Assembly (NCBI RefSeq): GCF_946480385.1
Contig: NZ_CAMLJP010000001.1
Coordinates: forward strand, 131,819-195,818
Source of the DNA: an uncultured Azospirillum sp.
GTDB taxonomy: Bacteria > Pseudomonadota > Alphaproteobacteria > Azospirillales > Azospirillaceae
Length of the DNA: 64,000 nt
Reading direction: 5' to 3'
Shown: one piece after another, positions 31,228 through 39,576 of the stretch
Layout of the letters: every line of letters starts with the position of its first letter
Numbering within the stretch: position 1 is the stretch's first letter
Notes under the pieces: model-generated
Database searches by the model: none
Seen by the model: the letters and a program-made list of their open reading frames with translations, nothing else
What the model was told of the DNA's origin: nothing
Position numbers and translations under genes: made by a program

Positions 31228-32775
31228 ATGACGCAGGCAAACGCGCCGGCCATCCGGTCGGAAGTCGCCCTGGAAACGGTGGCGATCAACAAGTGGTTCG
31301 GCGCCAACCACGCCAACCGCGACGTGTCGCTGTCGGTGCCGGCCGGGACGATCCACGGGGTGATCGGCGAGAACGGCGCCGGCAAGTCGACGATCATGAG
31401 CATCGTCTACGGCTATCTGCGCGCAGACAGCGGGGAAATCCGGGTGAACGGCCGGCAGGCCGCCATCCGGACCCCGCGCGACGCGCTGGCAGCCGGCATC
31501 GGCATGGTCCACCAGCACTTCATGCTGGTCGACCCATTCAGCGTGCTGGAAAACGTGCTGCTGGGGGCGGAAGGCGGGGTCACCCTGGCGGGCGGCCTTG
31601 CCCGCGCACGCACAGAGCTGACCCGGCTGACCCGCGACTATGGGCTGGAGGTCGATCTCGACAGCCCGGTCGGCGATCTGCCGGTCGGCGCCCAGCAGCG
31701 GGTGGAGATTCTGAAGGCGCTCTACCGTGGCGCCGACATCCTGATCCTGGACGAGCCCACCGGCGTGCTGACCCCGCAGGAGGCCGACCATCTGTTCCGC
31801 ATCCTGCGGGCGCTGCGCCAGCAGGGCAAGACGGTCATCATCATCACCCACAAGCTCCGCGAGATCATGGAGCTGACCGACAACGTCACGGTGATGCGGC
31901 GTGGGCAGGTGGTGGCCAACGTCGCCACCGCCGACACCAGCCGGGAGCAGCTGGCCGAGCTGATGGTCGGCCGCAAGGTGCTGCTGCGCGTCGACAAGGC
32001 GCCGGCCAATCCTGGGGCGGAGGTGCTGCGGGTCGAGGGGTTGCGGGTGCGCGATCCGTCGGGTGTTGAGCGGGTGAAGGGGGTTGGCCTGTCGGTGCGG
32101 GCCGGCGAGATCGTCGGCATCGCCGGCGTGTCCGGCAACGGCCAGTCCGAACTGCTGGAGGCGCTGGCCGGCATGCGGCCCATCGCCGGCGGCTCCGTCC
32201 GCCTGCGCGGCGAGGAGCTTGCCGGGCATCCGGATCGCTTCAACGCCCGCGCACTGCGGGGGTTGGGCGTGGGCCATGTGCCGGAGGACCGGCAGAAGGT
32301 CGGCCTCGTCACCAGCTTCTCGGCGGAGGAATGCTCGATCCTGGGGTTCCAGGACGATCCGGCCTGGAACGGACGGGTGCTGATGGACCGCGACGCCATC
32401 GCCGCCGACTGCGCCCGCCGGATGGAGGACTACGACACCCGCCCGCGCGACGGGTCGCTGGCGGCGGCCAACTTCTCCGGCGGCAACCAGCAGAAGATCG
32501 TGCTGGCCCGCGAGATCGAACGGAACCCCGACCTGCTGCTGGTCGGCCAGCCCACCCGCGGCGTCGACATCGGCGCCATCGAGTTCATCCACCGCCGGCT
32601 GGTGGCCCTGCGCGACCAGGGCAAGGCGATCCTGCTGGTGTCGGTGGAGCTGGACGAGATCCGCGCCCTGTCCGACCGCATCGTCGTGATGTTCGACGGC
32701 CACATCGTCGGCGAGGTGATGCCGGATCAGGCGGACGAGAAGACGCTGGGGCTGATGATGGCTGGGTGTGGGTGA
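31228..32775 (+). CDS. Double-domain ABC ATPase of BMP/sugar type
   Basis: A 515-residue ATPase with two nucleotide-binding halves as in YufO/RbsA proteins. The first has Walker A GENGAGKST, signature VGAQQR (in place of LSGGQ) and Walker B ILILDEPTGVL. The second has the degenerate P-loop GVSGNGQSELL usual in this class, a signature SGGNQQK and LLLVGQPTRGVD. It should power uptake with the BMP binding protein. The two permease genes normally found next to such pairs are absent, as the following gene is an unrelated VOC protein. Confidence 0.92.
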   Translation: MTQANAPAIRSEVALETVAINKWFGANHANRDVSLSVPAGTIHGVIGENGAGKSTIMSIVYGYLRADSGEIRVNGRQAAIRTPRDALAAGIGMVHQHFMLVDPFSVLENVLLGAEGGVTLAGGLARARTELTRLTRDYGLEVDLDSPVGDLPVGAQQRVEILKALYRGADILILDEPTGVLTPQEADHLFRILRALRQQGKTVIIITHKLREIMELTDNVTVMRRGQVVANVATADTSREQLAELMVGRKVLLRVDKAPANPGAEVLRVEGLRVRDPSGVERVKGVGLSVRAGEIVGIAGVSGNGQSELLEALAGMRPIAGGSVRLRGEELAGHPDRFNARALRGLGVGHVPEDRQKVGLVTSFSAEECSILGFQDDPAWNGRVLMDRDAIAADCARRMEDYDTRPRDGSLAAANFSGGNQQKIVLAREIERNPDLLLVGQPTRGVDIGAIEFIHRRLVALRDQGKAILLVSVELDEIRALSDRIVVMFDGHIVGEVMPDQADEKTLGLMMAGCG

Positions 32776-32806
32776 GGGGGCTGACACCGCAAGGAGCCAG
32801 CCCCCC
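32776..32806 (+). terminator. Possible terminator after the double ATPase
   Basis: GGGGGCTG and CAGCCCCC form an 8-bp stem with a loop of about 14 bases immediately after the stop. No T-run follows, so it may only be a stabilising hairpin between two convergent genes. Confidence 0.35.
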
Positions 32807-32811
32807 ACTCC

Positions 32812-33240
32812 TCACTTCGCGAACAGCTGCGACATGTCGGCGAAGGCCTTGAACTCCAGCGCGTTGCCGGCGGGGTCGAGGAAGAACATGGTGGACTGTT
32901 CGCCGACCTGACCCTTGAAGCGGGTGTAGGGCTCGATCACGAACTTCACGCCGGCGGCCTTCAGCTTTTCGGCCAGGGCGTCCCAATCGGCTGGCTGGAG
33001 CACGACTCCAAAATGCGGGACCGGCACGTCGTGGCCGTCCACCGGGTTGTGGTGGGCCGGGGCGGCGTTCGGGTCGCGCGGCTTCAGATGGGCGACGATC
33101 TGATGGCCGAACAGGTCGAAATCGATCCATTCGTCGCTGCTGCGCCCCTCCGGGCAGCCCAGGACGGTGCCGTAGAAATGGCGGGCGGCGGCGAGATCGT
33201 CGACCGGGAAGGCGATGTGGAAGGGCGTCAGCGTCGTCAT
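32812..33240 (-). CDS. VOC/glyoxalase-fold protein
   Basis: A 142-residue vicinal-oxygen-chelate fold protein. The opening [21 protein letters not shown] carries the first metal-ligand histidine, and [15 protein letters not shown] near the end carries the last glutamate. The conserved HFGVVL in the middle is also present. Enzymes of this group include glyoxalases and dioxygenases, and the true substrate is unknown. It is divergent from the LysR gene with about 117 bases between, so that regulator may control it. Confidence 0.85.
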   Translation of the reverse strand: MTTLTPFHIAFPVDDLAAARHFYGTVLGCPEGRSSDEWIDFDLFGHQIVAHLKPRDPNAAPAHHNPVDGHDVPVPHFGVVLQPADWDALAEKLKAAGVKFVIEPYTRFKGQVGEQSTMFFLDPAGNALEFKAFADMSQLFAK

Positions 33241-33357
33241 CGGAGGGTGGCCTTCAGGGATGGCTGTTGGTGTACCCAGCAGAGCCTATCGCCGCAGACT
33301 TGACAAACGAGTTCTCGGGCAGAGATTTATGAGTTCAACTCATGATTCGGTTTGTCC

Positions 33358-34242
33358 ATGCCTGACCGCGCCTTGCCGTCGCTCAACGCCGTCCGCAGCT
33401 TCGTCGCGGTGGCCCGCCATCTCAGCTTCACCAGGGCGGCCGACGAGCTGGCGGTGACCCAGGGGGCGGTCAGCCGCATGATGCAGACCCTGCAGGCGGA
33501 TCTGGGCGTCGAGCTGATCCGGCGGGTCGGCCGGGGGATCGAACTGACGCCGACCGGCGCCGCTTTCTTTGGCGAGGCGTCGGCGGCGCTCGACCGCATC
33601 GCCGCGGCGGCGCGGGCGGCCCGCGCGCAGGAGGGCGGGGTGCTGCGGGTCAGCGCGCTGCCGACCCTGACGCAACGCTGGCTGATCCCAAGGCTGAAGG
33701 GCTTCCAGGCGGAAAACCCCGACATCCAGGTCGAGGTCAGCATCGGCGAGCATCGCGTCGATTTCGCCAAGGAGCGCATCGACGTCGCCATCCGCTATGG
33801 CGTGGAGGACTGGCCGGGGGCCGAGACGGCGACGCTGATGCCGGAGACGATGGGCGTCTTCTGCGCACCGTCGCTGCTGGAACAGGGGCCACCGTTGCGC
33901 CATCCCGCCGATCTGGCGCAGCACCGGCTTTTGCAGCACACCACCCGGCCCGATTCCTGGCGCGTCTATCTCGGCGCTTTCGGCCTGCCGCTGCCGGAAT
34001 CGGCCCTGTCGCTGGCCTTCGAGCATTTCTTCATGATCATCGAGGCGGCGTCGGCCGGCATGGGGGTGGCCCTGCTGCCGGTCTTTCTGGTGCGGGAGGA
34101 TGTGGCCTCGGGCCGGCTGGTCCAGCCGATGCCCGAGACCCTGCGCCCGCGCGGCTGCTACCTGATCGCCCACGCGCCGGGCGCCGAGCGGGCCCGGCGC
34201 GTGCGCCGCTTCAAGGACTGGCTGCTGACCGAGGTGGAGTAG
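33358..34242 (+). CDS. LysR-family regulator, GcvA-like
   Basis: A 294-residue regulator with the N-terminal winged helix (FVAVARHLSFTRAADELAVTQGAVSRMM) and an effector domain starting near residue 90. The sequence IDVAIRYGVEDWPG is typical of the GcvA-like subgroup. The ATG at 33358 was chosen over a TTG six bases upstream. It is divergent from the VOC gene and precedes a convergent DUF1989 gene. The usual arrangement suggests control of the divergent neighbour. Confidence 0.9.
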   Translation: MPDRALPSLNAVRSFVAVARHLSFTRAADELAVTQGAVSRMMQTLQADLGVELIRRVGRGIELTPTGAAFFGEASAALDRIAAAARAARAQEGGVLRVSALPTLTQRWLIPRLKGFQAENPDIQVEVSIGEHRVDFAKERIDVAIRYGVEDWPGAETATLMPETMGVFCAPSLLEQGPPLRHPADLAQHRLLQHTTRPDSWRVYLGAFGLPLPESALSLAFEHFFMIIEAASAGMGVALLPVFLVREDVASGRLVQPMPETLRPRGCYLIAHAPGAERARRVRRFKDWLLTEVE

Positions 34243-34254
34243 GGCTTCACGCCA

Positions 34255-35112
34255 TTATGCCGAATCCTTCTCCCAGGGCGGGGTCGGCAGCGTCATGCCG
34301 TGGTTGCCGCGATAGGCCGCGACCTCCGGCGATGACCAGCCCGCCAGCAGCGCCGGATCCAGCCGGTAGACCTCGACGCCCAGCGGACGGCAGACCTCCA
34401 GCGGATCGCGGGCGTCCGGACCCCACAAGGGCACGCTGAGGTCGCCGCCGGGGCAGGTCGACAGGGCGCAGAGCAGGTCGATCTCGGCGAAGAACTCCAG
34501 GAAATCGCCCTTCTTGGCCGGGCAGGCCTTCATGAAATACTTGTCCTCGGCGTTGAGCCCGGTGACCTGGAAGACGTTCAGCACGTCATGCACGTCGAAC
34601 TCGGTCAAGCCATAGGGGGCGACGGCGCGGGTCAGGTTGGAATGGCAGTGGTGGTGGAAATCCTCGCCGGTCAGCATGCGGTTGACATAGGGATCGCAGC
34701 GGGTGCCCAGCAGGTCGTGGACCCGGCCGCCATACTCGTCGATGCCGTAATCGGCCAGCGTGTCGTGGGTGATCGTCGCCAGCGGCCGCAGATAGGGCAG
34801 GGTCGACCACAGCCGGTCATATGTGCTGACATGCGCCTGCTGGAGCTGCCGGGTGCGCGATGCCCAGAAGCGTTCGCGCGGGTTGTGGCGGTTCCAGAGG
34901 TTGAGGTCGGCGACCTGCGGCCCTTCGATGGTGACGATGCGGAAGACATGGCCGGCCGGCACGGTCCAGGCACGGCCGGAGCGGATCGGCACCACGAAGC
35001 TGTCCACCAGTTCCCGTCCCCCGGTCTCGGACCCGATGCGCCCGTAAAAGGCGCGGTCGACGTCGAGCGCCGACCCTTTGCTGGCCTGATAGGCGGCGGG
35101 ATAGCTGGGCAT
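34255..35112 (-). CDS. DUF1989 family protein (urea-carboxylase-associated)
   Basis: A 285-residue protein of the DUF1989 family, members of which occur beside urea amidolyase genes and in purine or amine degradation. Conserved parts are FRIVTIEGPQVADLNLWN, EDFHHHCHSN, which offers a cluster of metal-ligand histidines, and DLLCALSTCPGGDLS. The ATG at 35112 has GGAG six bases upstream, and the longer frame to 35145 is less likely. No urea amidolyase gene is near, so the substrate is unknown. Confidence 0.85.
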   Translation of the reverse strand: MPSYPAAYQASKGSALDVDRAFYGRIGSETGGRELVDSFVVPIRSGRAWTVPAGHVFRIVTIEGPQVADLNLWNRHNPRERFWASRTRQLQQAHVSTYDRLWSTLPYLRPLATITHDTLADYGIDEYGGRVHDLLGTRCDPYVNRMLTGEDFHHHCHSNLTRAVAPYGLTEFDVHDVLNVFQVTGLNAEDKYFMKACPAKKGDFLEFFAEIDLLCALSTCPGGDLSVPLWGPDARDPLEVCRPLGVEVYRLDPALLAGWSSPEVAAYRGNHGMTLPTPPWEKDSA

Positions 35113-35141
35113 CGCGGACTCCTTGAGGGCATTCACTCTGT

Positions 35142-36542
35142 TCAAGCCGGACCGCGATCATGGCGAGGGAGACGCACCCTGTGCAACAGCTCTTCGCGCA
35201 CCCGCGCCACCACCGGGGCCCAATCGCCGGGGCGCTGCTGGCGGAAGAGACGCAGCGTCGGGTACCAGGGGCTGTCGTCGCGGTCGAGCAGCCAGCGCCA
35301 GCAACCGCTGAACCGCGACAGCACCCAGACCGGCACGCCCAAGGCCCCGGCAAGATGCACGACGGCGGTGTCCACCCCGATCACCAGATCGAGTTGCCGA
35401 ACGATGGCGGCGGTGTCGGCGAAGTCGGCCACGCCGGCCATCGGGTCATGGATCGCCACGCCATCCAACTGCGCCGCCGCCGGTCCCTTCTGCAGGCTGA
35501 CCCAGCGCACGCCCGGCACAGTCAGCAGCGGCGCGAGCTGGGCGAGGGCTAGGCTGCGGCGGGTATCGGTGCGGCTGGCGGCGGCATGGCCCAGTCTCGG
35601 GTCGCCGGCCCAGACCAGTCCGACCCGCAAGCCGTCTGTTTCCGGCAGCGCTTCGGCCCACTGCCGGGCGGCGTCCGGCGGCGGCTTGAGATAGGGCACG
35701 GGCGCTGGAATGCGGTCGGGCTCCACCCCCAGCCGCTGCATCAGCGACATCAGCGGCACCCAGAGATCGTAGGCGCCGGCATCGGACAGGGCGGTGGTCA
35801 CCGCATCGACGCCCTCGACCTCCGCCAGCAGACGGACCAGCGGTGCCCGGCAGTGCACGATCACCCGACGGGCGCCGCGGGCCTTCACCAACGGGATCAG
35901 GCGGATGAATTGCAGGGTGTCGCCGAAGCCCTGCTCCTCCACCACCAGCAGGGTCTTGCCGGTCAGGTCCTGCTCCGCCCATTCCGGATTGGCGCAGGCG
36001 GGCCGGGTCAGCGCCAGTTCCCGCGCCTGCCAGCGCGCCTCATAGGCCTGCCAGCCCTCCTCGAACAGCCCGTGCTGGAGCAGCGCCTCGGCCAGATTGT
36101 AGCGCACGCTGGGCGTTGCCGGGGCGAGCGCTGCCGCACGGCGCAGCAGGGTCAGTGCGGCGGCATGGTCGCCACGGTCCTGCGCCGCATGGGCCATCGC
36201 CAGATAGGGGGTGTAGAGGCCGGGCGACAGCGCGATGGCCCGGCGGCAGGCGTCGAGCGCCGCCAGCGGGTGGTCGGCTTCCTGCAGGATCGCGCCGATG
36301 TTGGCATAGGCCTCCGCCAGTTCCGGGCAGCGGACCAGCGCCTCGAAGCAGGAGGCCACCGCCTCGTCGGCCCGGCCGAGCCGGCGCAGTGCCGCCCCCC
36401 GGTTCGTGTAAGCCTGTGCCGCCTGGACGGGATCCAGCCGCGGGTCACCCAGCAGCCGGTCATAGGCCGCCACCGCCTGTGCCCAGCTTCCGGCACGGTG
36501 CAGGCGCAGGGCAGCCGCGAAGGCAGTCTCCGCCGTGCTCAT
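35142..36542 (-). CDS. TPR protein with glycosyltransferase-9-like domain
   Basis: A 466-residue protein. The first 190 or so residues are tetratricopeptide repeats (AYTNRGAALRRLGRADEAV, AYANIGAILQEADHPLAAL). The rest has the fold pattern of glycosyltransferase family 9 (VEEQGFGDTLQFIRLIPLV, IGVDTAVVHLAGALGVPVW). Such proteins are common in Azospirillum-like genomes and may take part in protein or surface-glycan glycosylation, but no acceptor is visible. It overlaps the stop of the small upstream gene by 4 bases. Confidence 0.85.
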   Translation of the reverse strand: MSTAETAFAAALRLHRAGSWAQAVAAYDRLLGDPRLDPVQAAQAYTNRGAALRRLGRADEAVASCFEALVRCPELAEAYANIGAILQEADHPLAALDACRRAIALSPGLYTPYLAMAHAAQDRGDHAAALTLLRRAAALAPATPSVRYNLAEALLQHGLFEEGWQAYEARWQARELALTRPACANPEWAEQDLTGKTLLVVEEQGFGDTLQFIRLIPLVKARGARRVIVHCRAPLVRLLAEVEGVDAVTTALSDAGAYDLWVPLMSLMQRLGVEPDRIPAPVPYLKPPPDAARQWAEALPETDGLRVGLVWAGDPRLGHAAASRTDTRRSLALAQLAPLLTVPGVRWVSLQKGPAAAQLDGVAIHDPMAGVADFADTAAIVRQLDLVIGVDTAVVHLAGALGVPVWVLSRFSGCWRWLLDRDDSPWYPTLRLFRQQRPGDWAPVVARVREELLHRVRLPRHDRGPA

Positions 36543-36742
36543 CGGCGCAGAACGCCAAGGCCGCTCAGGATGTGGGGCGGGATGCTGCCATGGTCGGCGA
36601 TGGTGTTGGCGTCGTCGGGCGAGAGACCGAGATGGATCAGGCGGTTGATGACCTGCCAGCGGCTGATCCTGTTGCTTTCGTACAGGGTCAGCGCGTCCTT
36701 GATGACCTCGATCGTCGAGGTTCGGGAAATGCTTTTCGACAT
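36539..36742 (-). CDS. Small conserved-looking protein of unknown function
   Basis: A 67-residue protein beginning MSKSISRTSTIEVIKDAL. The ATG at 36742 has GGAGG eight bases upstream, and its stop overlaps the ATG of the TPR gene, so the two are translated together. The segment SRWQVINRLIHLGLSPDDA looks like one or two short helices. No family is recognised. It may be an accessory of the glycosyltransferase-like protein. Confidence 0.6.
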   Translation of the reverse strand: MSKSISRTSTIEVIKDALTLYESNRISRWQVINRLIHLGLSPDDANTIADHGSIPPHILSGLGVLRR

Positions 36743-36856
36743 GGGAGCCGCCTCCACGAGGGCCGGCGGACACCGCCGGCGCTGATGGAGGGGTTACACG
36801 GCGCTTCCCGCCGAAGCTGGCGCGGAGTCCGAACGCAGCGTCCCGCCTCTTCCCGG

Positions 36857-37738
36857 TCAGGCCGCGACGGCGGCGGCCAGGACGCGGGTCTGGCGGGCGA
36901 CCTTCTCGAAGGCCTTTTCCTCGATCTGGCGGATGCGCTCGCGGCTGACGCCGTAGCGGACCGACAGATCTTCCAGGGTCAGCGGGCTGTCGGACAGGCG
37001 GCGGCTGGTCAGGATGTCGCGCTCGCGGTCGTTCAGCACGCCCATCGCCTCATGCAGCAGGGCGCTGCGCTGACGGGCCTCGCCGCGCTCGACCAGCGAC
37101 TCTTCCACCGAGGGACGCTCGTCGGCCAGCAGGTCCTGCCATTCGCCGGAATCGCCGTCGGCGCTCATCGGCGCGTTCAGCGAGGCCACCGGTCCCGACA
37201 GGCGGCGGTTCATGGCGACCACGTCCTCTTCCGGCACCGACAGGTCGTTGGCGATGCTGGTGACGCTGTCGGGCTGCAGGTCGCCGCTGCCGTACTCGCC
37301 CAGCTTCCGCTTCAGGCGGCCCAGGCTGAAGAACAGCTTCTTCTGCGCGGCGGTGGTGCCGATCTTCACGAGGCTCCAGGACCGCAGGATGTAATCCTGG
37401 ATCGAGGCCTTGATCCACCACATCGCGTAGGTGGACAGGCGGAAGCCGCGTTCCGGTTCGAATTTCTTGACCGCGGTCATCAGGCCGAGATTGCCCTCGG
37501 CGATCAGGTCGGACAGCGGCAGGCCGTAGCCGCGGTAACCGCCGGCGATCTTGACGACGAGACGGAGATGGCTGGTGACCAGCTTGTGCGCCGCATCGAC
37601 GTCGCCATGCTCGGTCCAGGCCTTGGCCAGCATGTATTCGTCCTCGGCCGGCAGGACCGGGTAACGATGCGTGTCGTTGATGTAGCGGGACAGCGATTCG
37701 CCGGAATCGGGCGAACGGAGGGCGATGGCGGTGCTCAT
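36857..37738 (-). CDS. rpoH: RpoH-family (sigma-32) sigma factor
   Basis: A 293-residue group 3 sigma factor. Region 2 reads LIAEGNLGLMTAVKKFEPERGFRLSTYAMWWIKASIQDYI in pieces. The RpoH box QKKLFFSLGRLKRKL follows, and region 4 ends with LEDLSVRYGVSRERIRQIE. It directs RNA polymerase to heat-shock or related stress promoters. Alphaproteobacteria often carry more than one rpoH, so this may be one of several. The ATG at 37738 has GAGGA upstream and a good promoter further up. Confidence 0.92.
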   Translation of the reverse strand: MSTAIALRSPDSGESLSRYINDTHRYPVLPAEDEYMLAKAWTEHGDVDAAHKLVTSHLRLVVKIAGGYRGYGLPLSDLIAEGNLGLMTAVKKFEPERGFRLSTYAMWWIKASIQDYILRSWSLVKIGTTAAQKKLFFSLGRLKRKLGEYGSGDLQPDSVTSIANDLSVPEEDVVAMNRRLSGPVASLNAPMSADGDSGEWQDLLADERPSVEESLVERGEARQRSALLHEAMGVLNDRERDILTSRRLSDSPLTLEDLSVRYGVSRERIRQIEEKAFEKVARQTRVLAAAVAA

Positions 37739-37822
37739 GTCACATCCTCGTGCAAAGCGATATGACGGGTACAAGGCCCCCAATCGGCAGGCCCAGGCCT
37801 CTCCGGCGGAGCAGGCAGGCAT

Positions 37823-37850
37823 ATAGTACAAAATCGGTGCTGAAAGTCAA
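37823..37850 (-). promoter_or_regulatory. Sigma-70-type promoter of rpoH
   Basis: On the minus strand TTGACT (37845-37850) and TACTAT (37823-37828) are separated by 16 bases, about 85 bases before the rpoH start. The -35 reads CTTGACT, close to but not the heat-shock CTTGAAA. The region is clearly more AT-rich than its surroundings. Confidence 0.6.
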
Positions 37851-37947
37851 GCGTGGCGGTCGGGTATAGGGGGCGCAGGTTCGGAACCGGGAGGAGTCGA
37901 CCGGCGCTAATTCTGTTGCCCGGCGGGGGTGGGGCGCTTACGGTCGC

Positions 37948-38757
37948 ATGTCACACCATATGAGAAATTCCCAGTCCGGTCACTTTGCCCAGATGCCGCG
38001 CCCCGTGATCCGCCGCCTGATCGATGCCGTGCCGACCGCCGTCCTGCCGATGGCGGCGGGGGTGGGGCTGTCGGCGCTGGTGGCGCCGCAGCCGGACGCC
38101 GCGATGTCGCTGCTGCGCGGGCTGGTGGTCACGCTTCTGCTGACCCTGCCGTCGCTGGCGGTCGGCACCGCGCTGGGGACGCTGGCGGGTTCCTGGGCGG
38201 CGGTGGCGCCGCGGTCGGCCGGCGGGCTGGTCGGGCGGCTGCTGGCCGGGGCAGGGCCGCTGCTGCCGGGATTCCTGCTGGCCGCCGTCGCGGCGCTCGC
38301 GGTGCGGGCGGGGGCGTCGGCGGCGCCGCTGGCCTGGACCGCCCTGTCGATTCCCGCCGCCTGCCAGGCCGCCCGGCTGGCGCGCCCGGCGATGGGCCGT
38401 GCCCTGGGCTCCGGGCCGGAGGGCGGGGCGGTGCGCATGGCGCGCGGGCTGGGGCTGGACGAACGCACCGTGCTGCGCCACCACGCCCTGCCGCAGGCGG
38501 TCGCCCCGGTGATGGGCGGCCTGCGCGCCGCGGTGCTGGCGGCGATGGTCGGGGCGGTGGCTCTGGAAAGCCTGCTGGACCTGCCGGGGGCCGGGGTGCT
38601 GATGATCGATGCCGCCCGTGCCGGCTCGGCCGCCGGGGCGGTGCCGGCCCTGCTGGCGCTGGGCGGGCTGACCGCATTGCTGAACGCGCTGGGCCTTGGG
38701 GTGCGCGACTGGATCGACCCGGCCAACCACAGCTCCACGCCCTATGAGGGGGCGTGA
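37948..38757 (+). CDS. DppB-like ABC permease
   Basis: A 269-residue hydrophobic protein with about six helices. The coupling loop GLDERTVLRHHALPQAVAPV resembles the cytoplasmic loop of oligopeptide/nickel permeases (DppB/NikB type), and WIDPANHSSTPYEGA is close to the usual permease end. It is shorter than the usual 300-340 residues because the first periplasmic part is trimmed. It is first in an operon with a second permease and a fused ATPase. No binding protein is encoded nearby. Confidence 0.75.
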   Translation: MSHHMRNSQSGHFAQMPRPVIRRLIDAVPTAVLPMAAGVGLSALVAPQPDAAMSLLRGLVVTLLLTLPSLAVGTALGTLAGSWAAVAPRSAGGLVGRLLAGAGPLLPGFLLAAVAALAVRAGASAAPLAWTALSIPAACQAARLARPAMGRALGSGPEGGAVRMARGLGLDERTVLRHHALPQAVAPVMGGLRAAVLAAMVGAVALESLLDLPGAGVLMIDAARAGSAAGAVPALLALGGLTALLNALGLGVRDWIDPANHSSTPYEGA

Positions 38758-38775
38758 CCGCCGCGAAGGACCCTG

Positions 38776-39576
38776 ATGGCCGAGTTCGACCAATCGCCGC
38801 TTTCCCACCCGGTGCCGCCGGAGCCGCCGCGCGCCGGCTTCGGCCGCCAGCTGTCCGGTGCCGCCGTGCTTGCCGCCCTGGCGCTCGCCTGCGCCGCGGC
38901 GCCGCTGATGGCGGACGGCAGCGCGGTCCACCGGCTGGACGCCGACCCGGTCGCCGCGGCACTGCTCGACGGGCGGGGCAGCCTGTCCTTCGCGCTGCTG
39001 GCCGCGGTGCTGGGCGGAGCGCTGGGCATCGGCTGGGCATTGTTGGCCGGGCTGCTCGGCAATCTGGTCGGCAACCGGGTGGAGCGGCGCGTCATCGCCG
39101 CCGCCCACCGCATGGCCGGCTGGCCGCTCGCCCTGCTGGTTCCGCTGGCCGGCGGGCTGATGGGCAAGGTCTGGCTGCTGGCCCTGGTCACCGCGCTGAC
39201 CGCCGCGCCTGCGGTCGCCGCACTCGCCCATGCCGAACTGTCGACCCTGTTGCGGGCGGAGTTCCTGACCGCCGCCCGCGCCGCCGGCCTGCCGGAGGGC
39301 GAGGTGCTGCGCCGGCACCTGATCCCCAACCTGACGCGCCCGCTGCTGGCTGCCGGAATGCTGGCCCTGCCGCGCGTGCTGGCGGCGGAGAGTTTCGCCA
39401 GCCTGCTCGGTCTCGGCCTGCCGCCGGCGCTGGGCAGCTGGGGCGCCTCGGTCGGGCTGGCGGCGCGGCTGGGCGACCCGGTGGCCTTCGCCCCGCCGGC
39501 CCTGCTGCTGGCACTCGCCCTCTGGGCCGCCTGCGCCATCGCCGACGGAATGGCGGCCGGAAACCGCAAGCCATGA
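38776..39576 (+). CDS. DppC-like ABC permease
   Basis: A 266-residue permease with about six hydrophobic helices. The loop EFLTAARAAGLPEGEVLRRHL is the DppC/OppC coupling sequence. It starts 18 bases after the first permease stop, and its own stop overlaps the ATG of the fused ATPase. The pairing with a DppB-like protein points to a peptide- or nickel-type importer, although the ATPase looks inactive. Confidence 0.8.
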   Translation: MAEFDQSPLSHPVPPEPPRAGFGRQLSGAAVLAALALACAAAPLMADGSAVHRLDADPVAAALLDGRGSLSFALLAAVLGGALGIGWALLAGLLGNLVGNRVERRVIAAAHRMAGWPLALLVPLAGGLMGKVWLLALVTALTAAPAVAALAHAELSTLLRAEFLTAARAAGLPEGEVLRRHLIPNLTRPLLAAGMLALPRVLAAESFASLLGLGLPPALGSWGASVGLAARLGDPVAFAPPALLLALALWAACAIADGMAAGNRKP

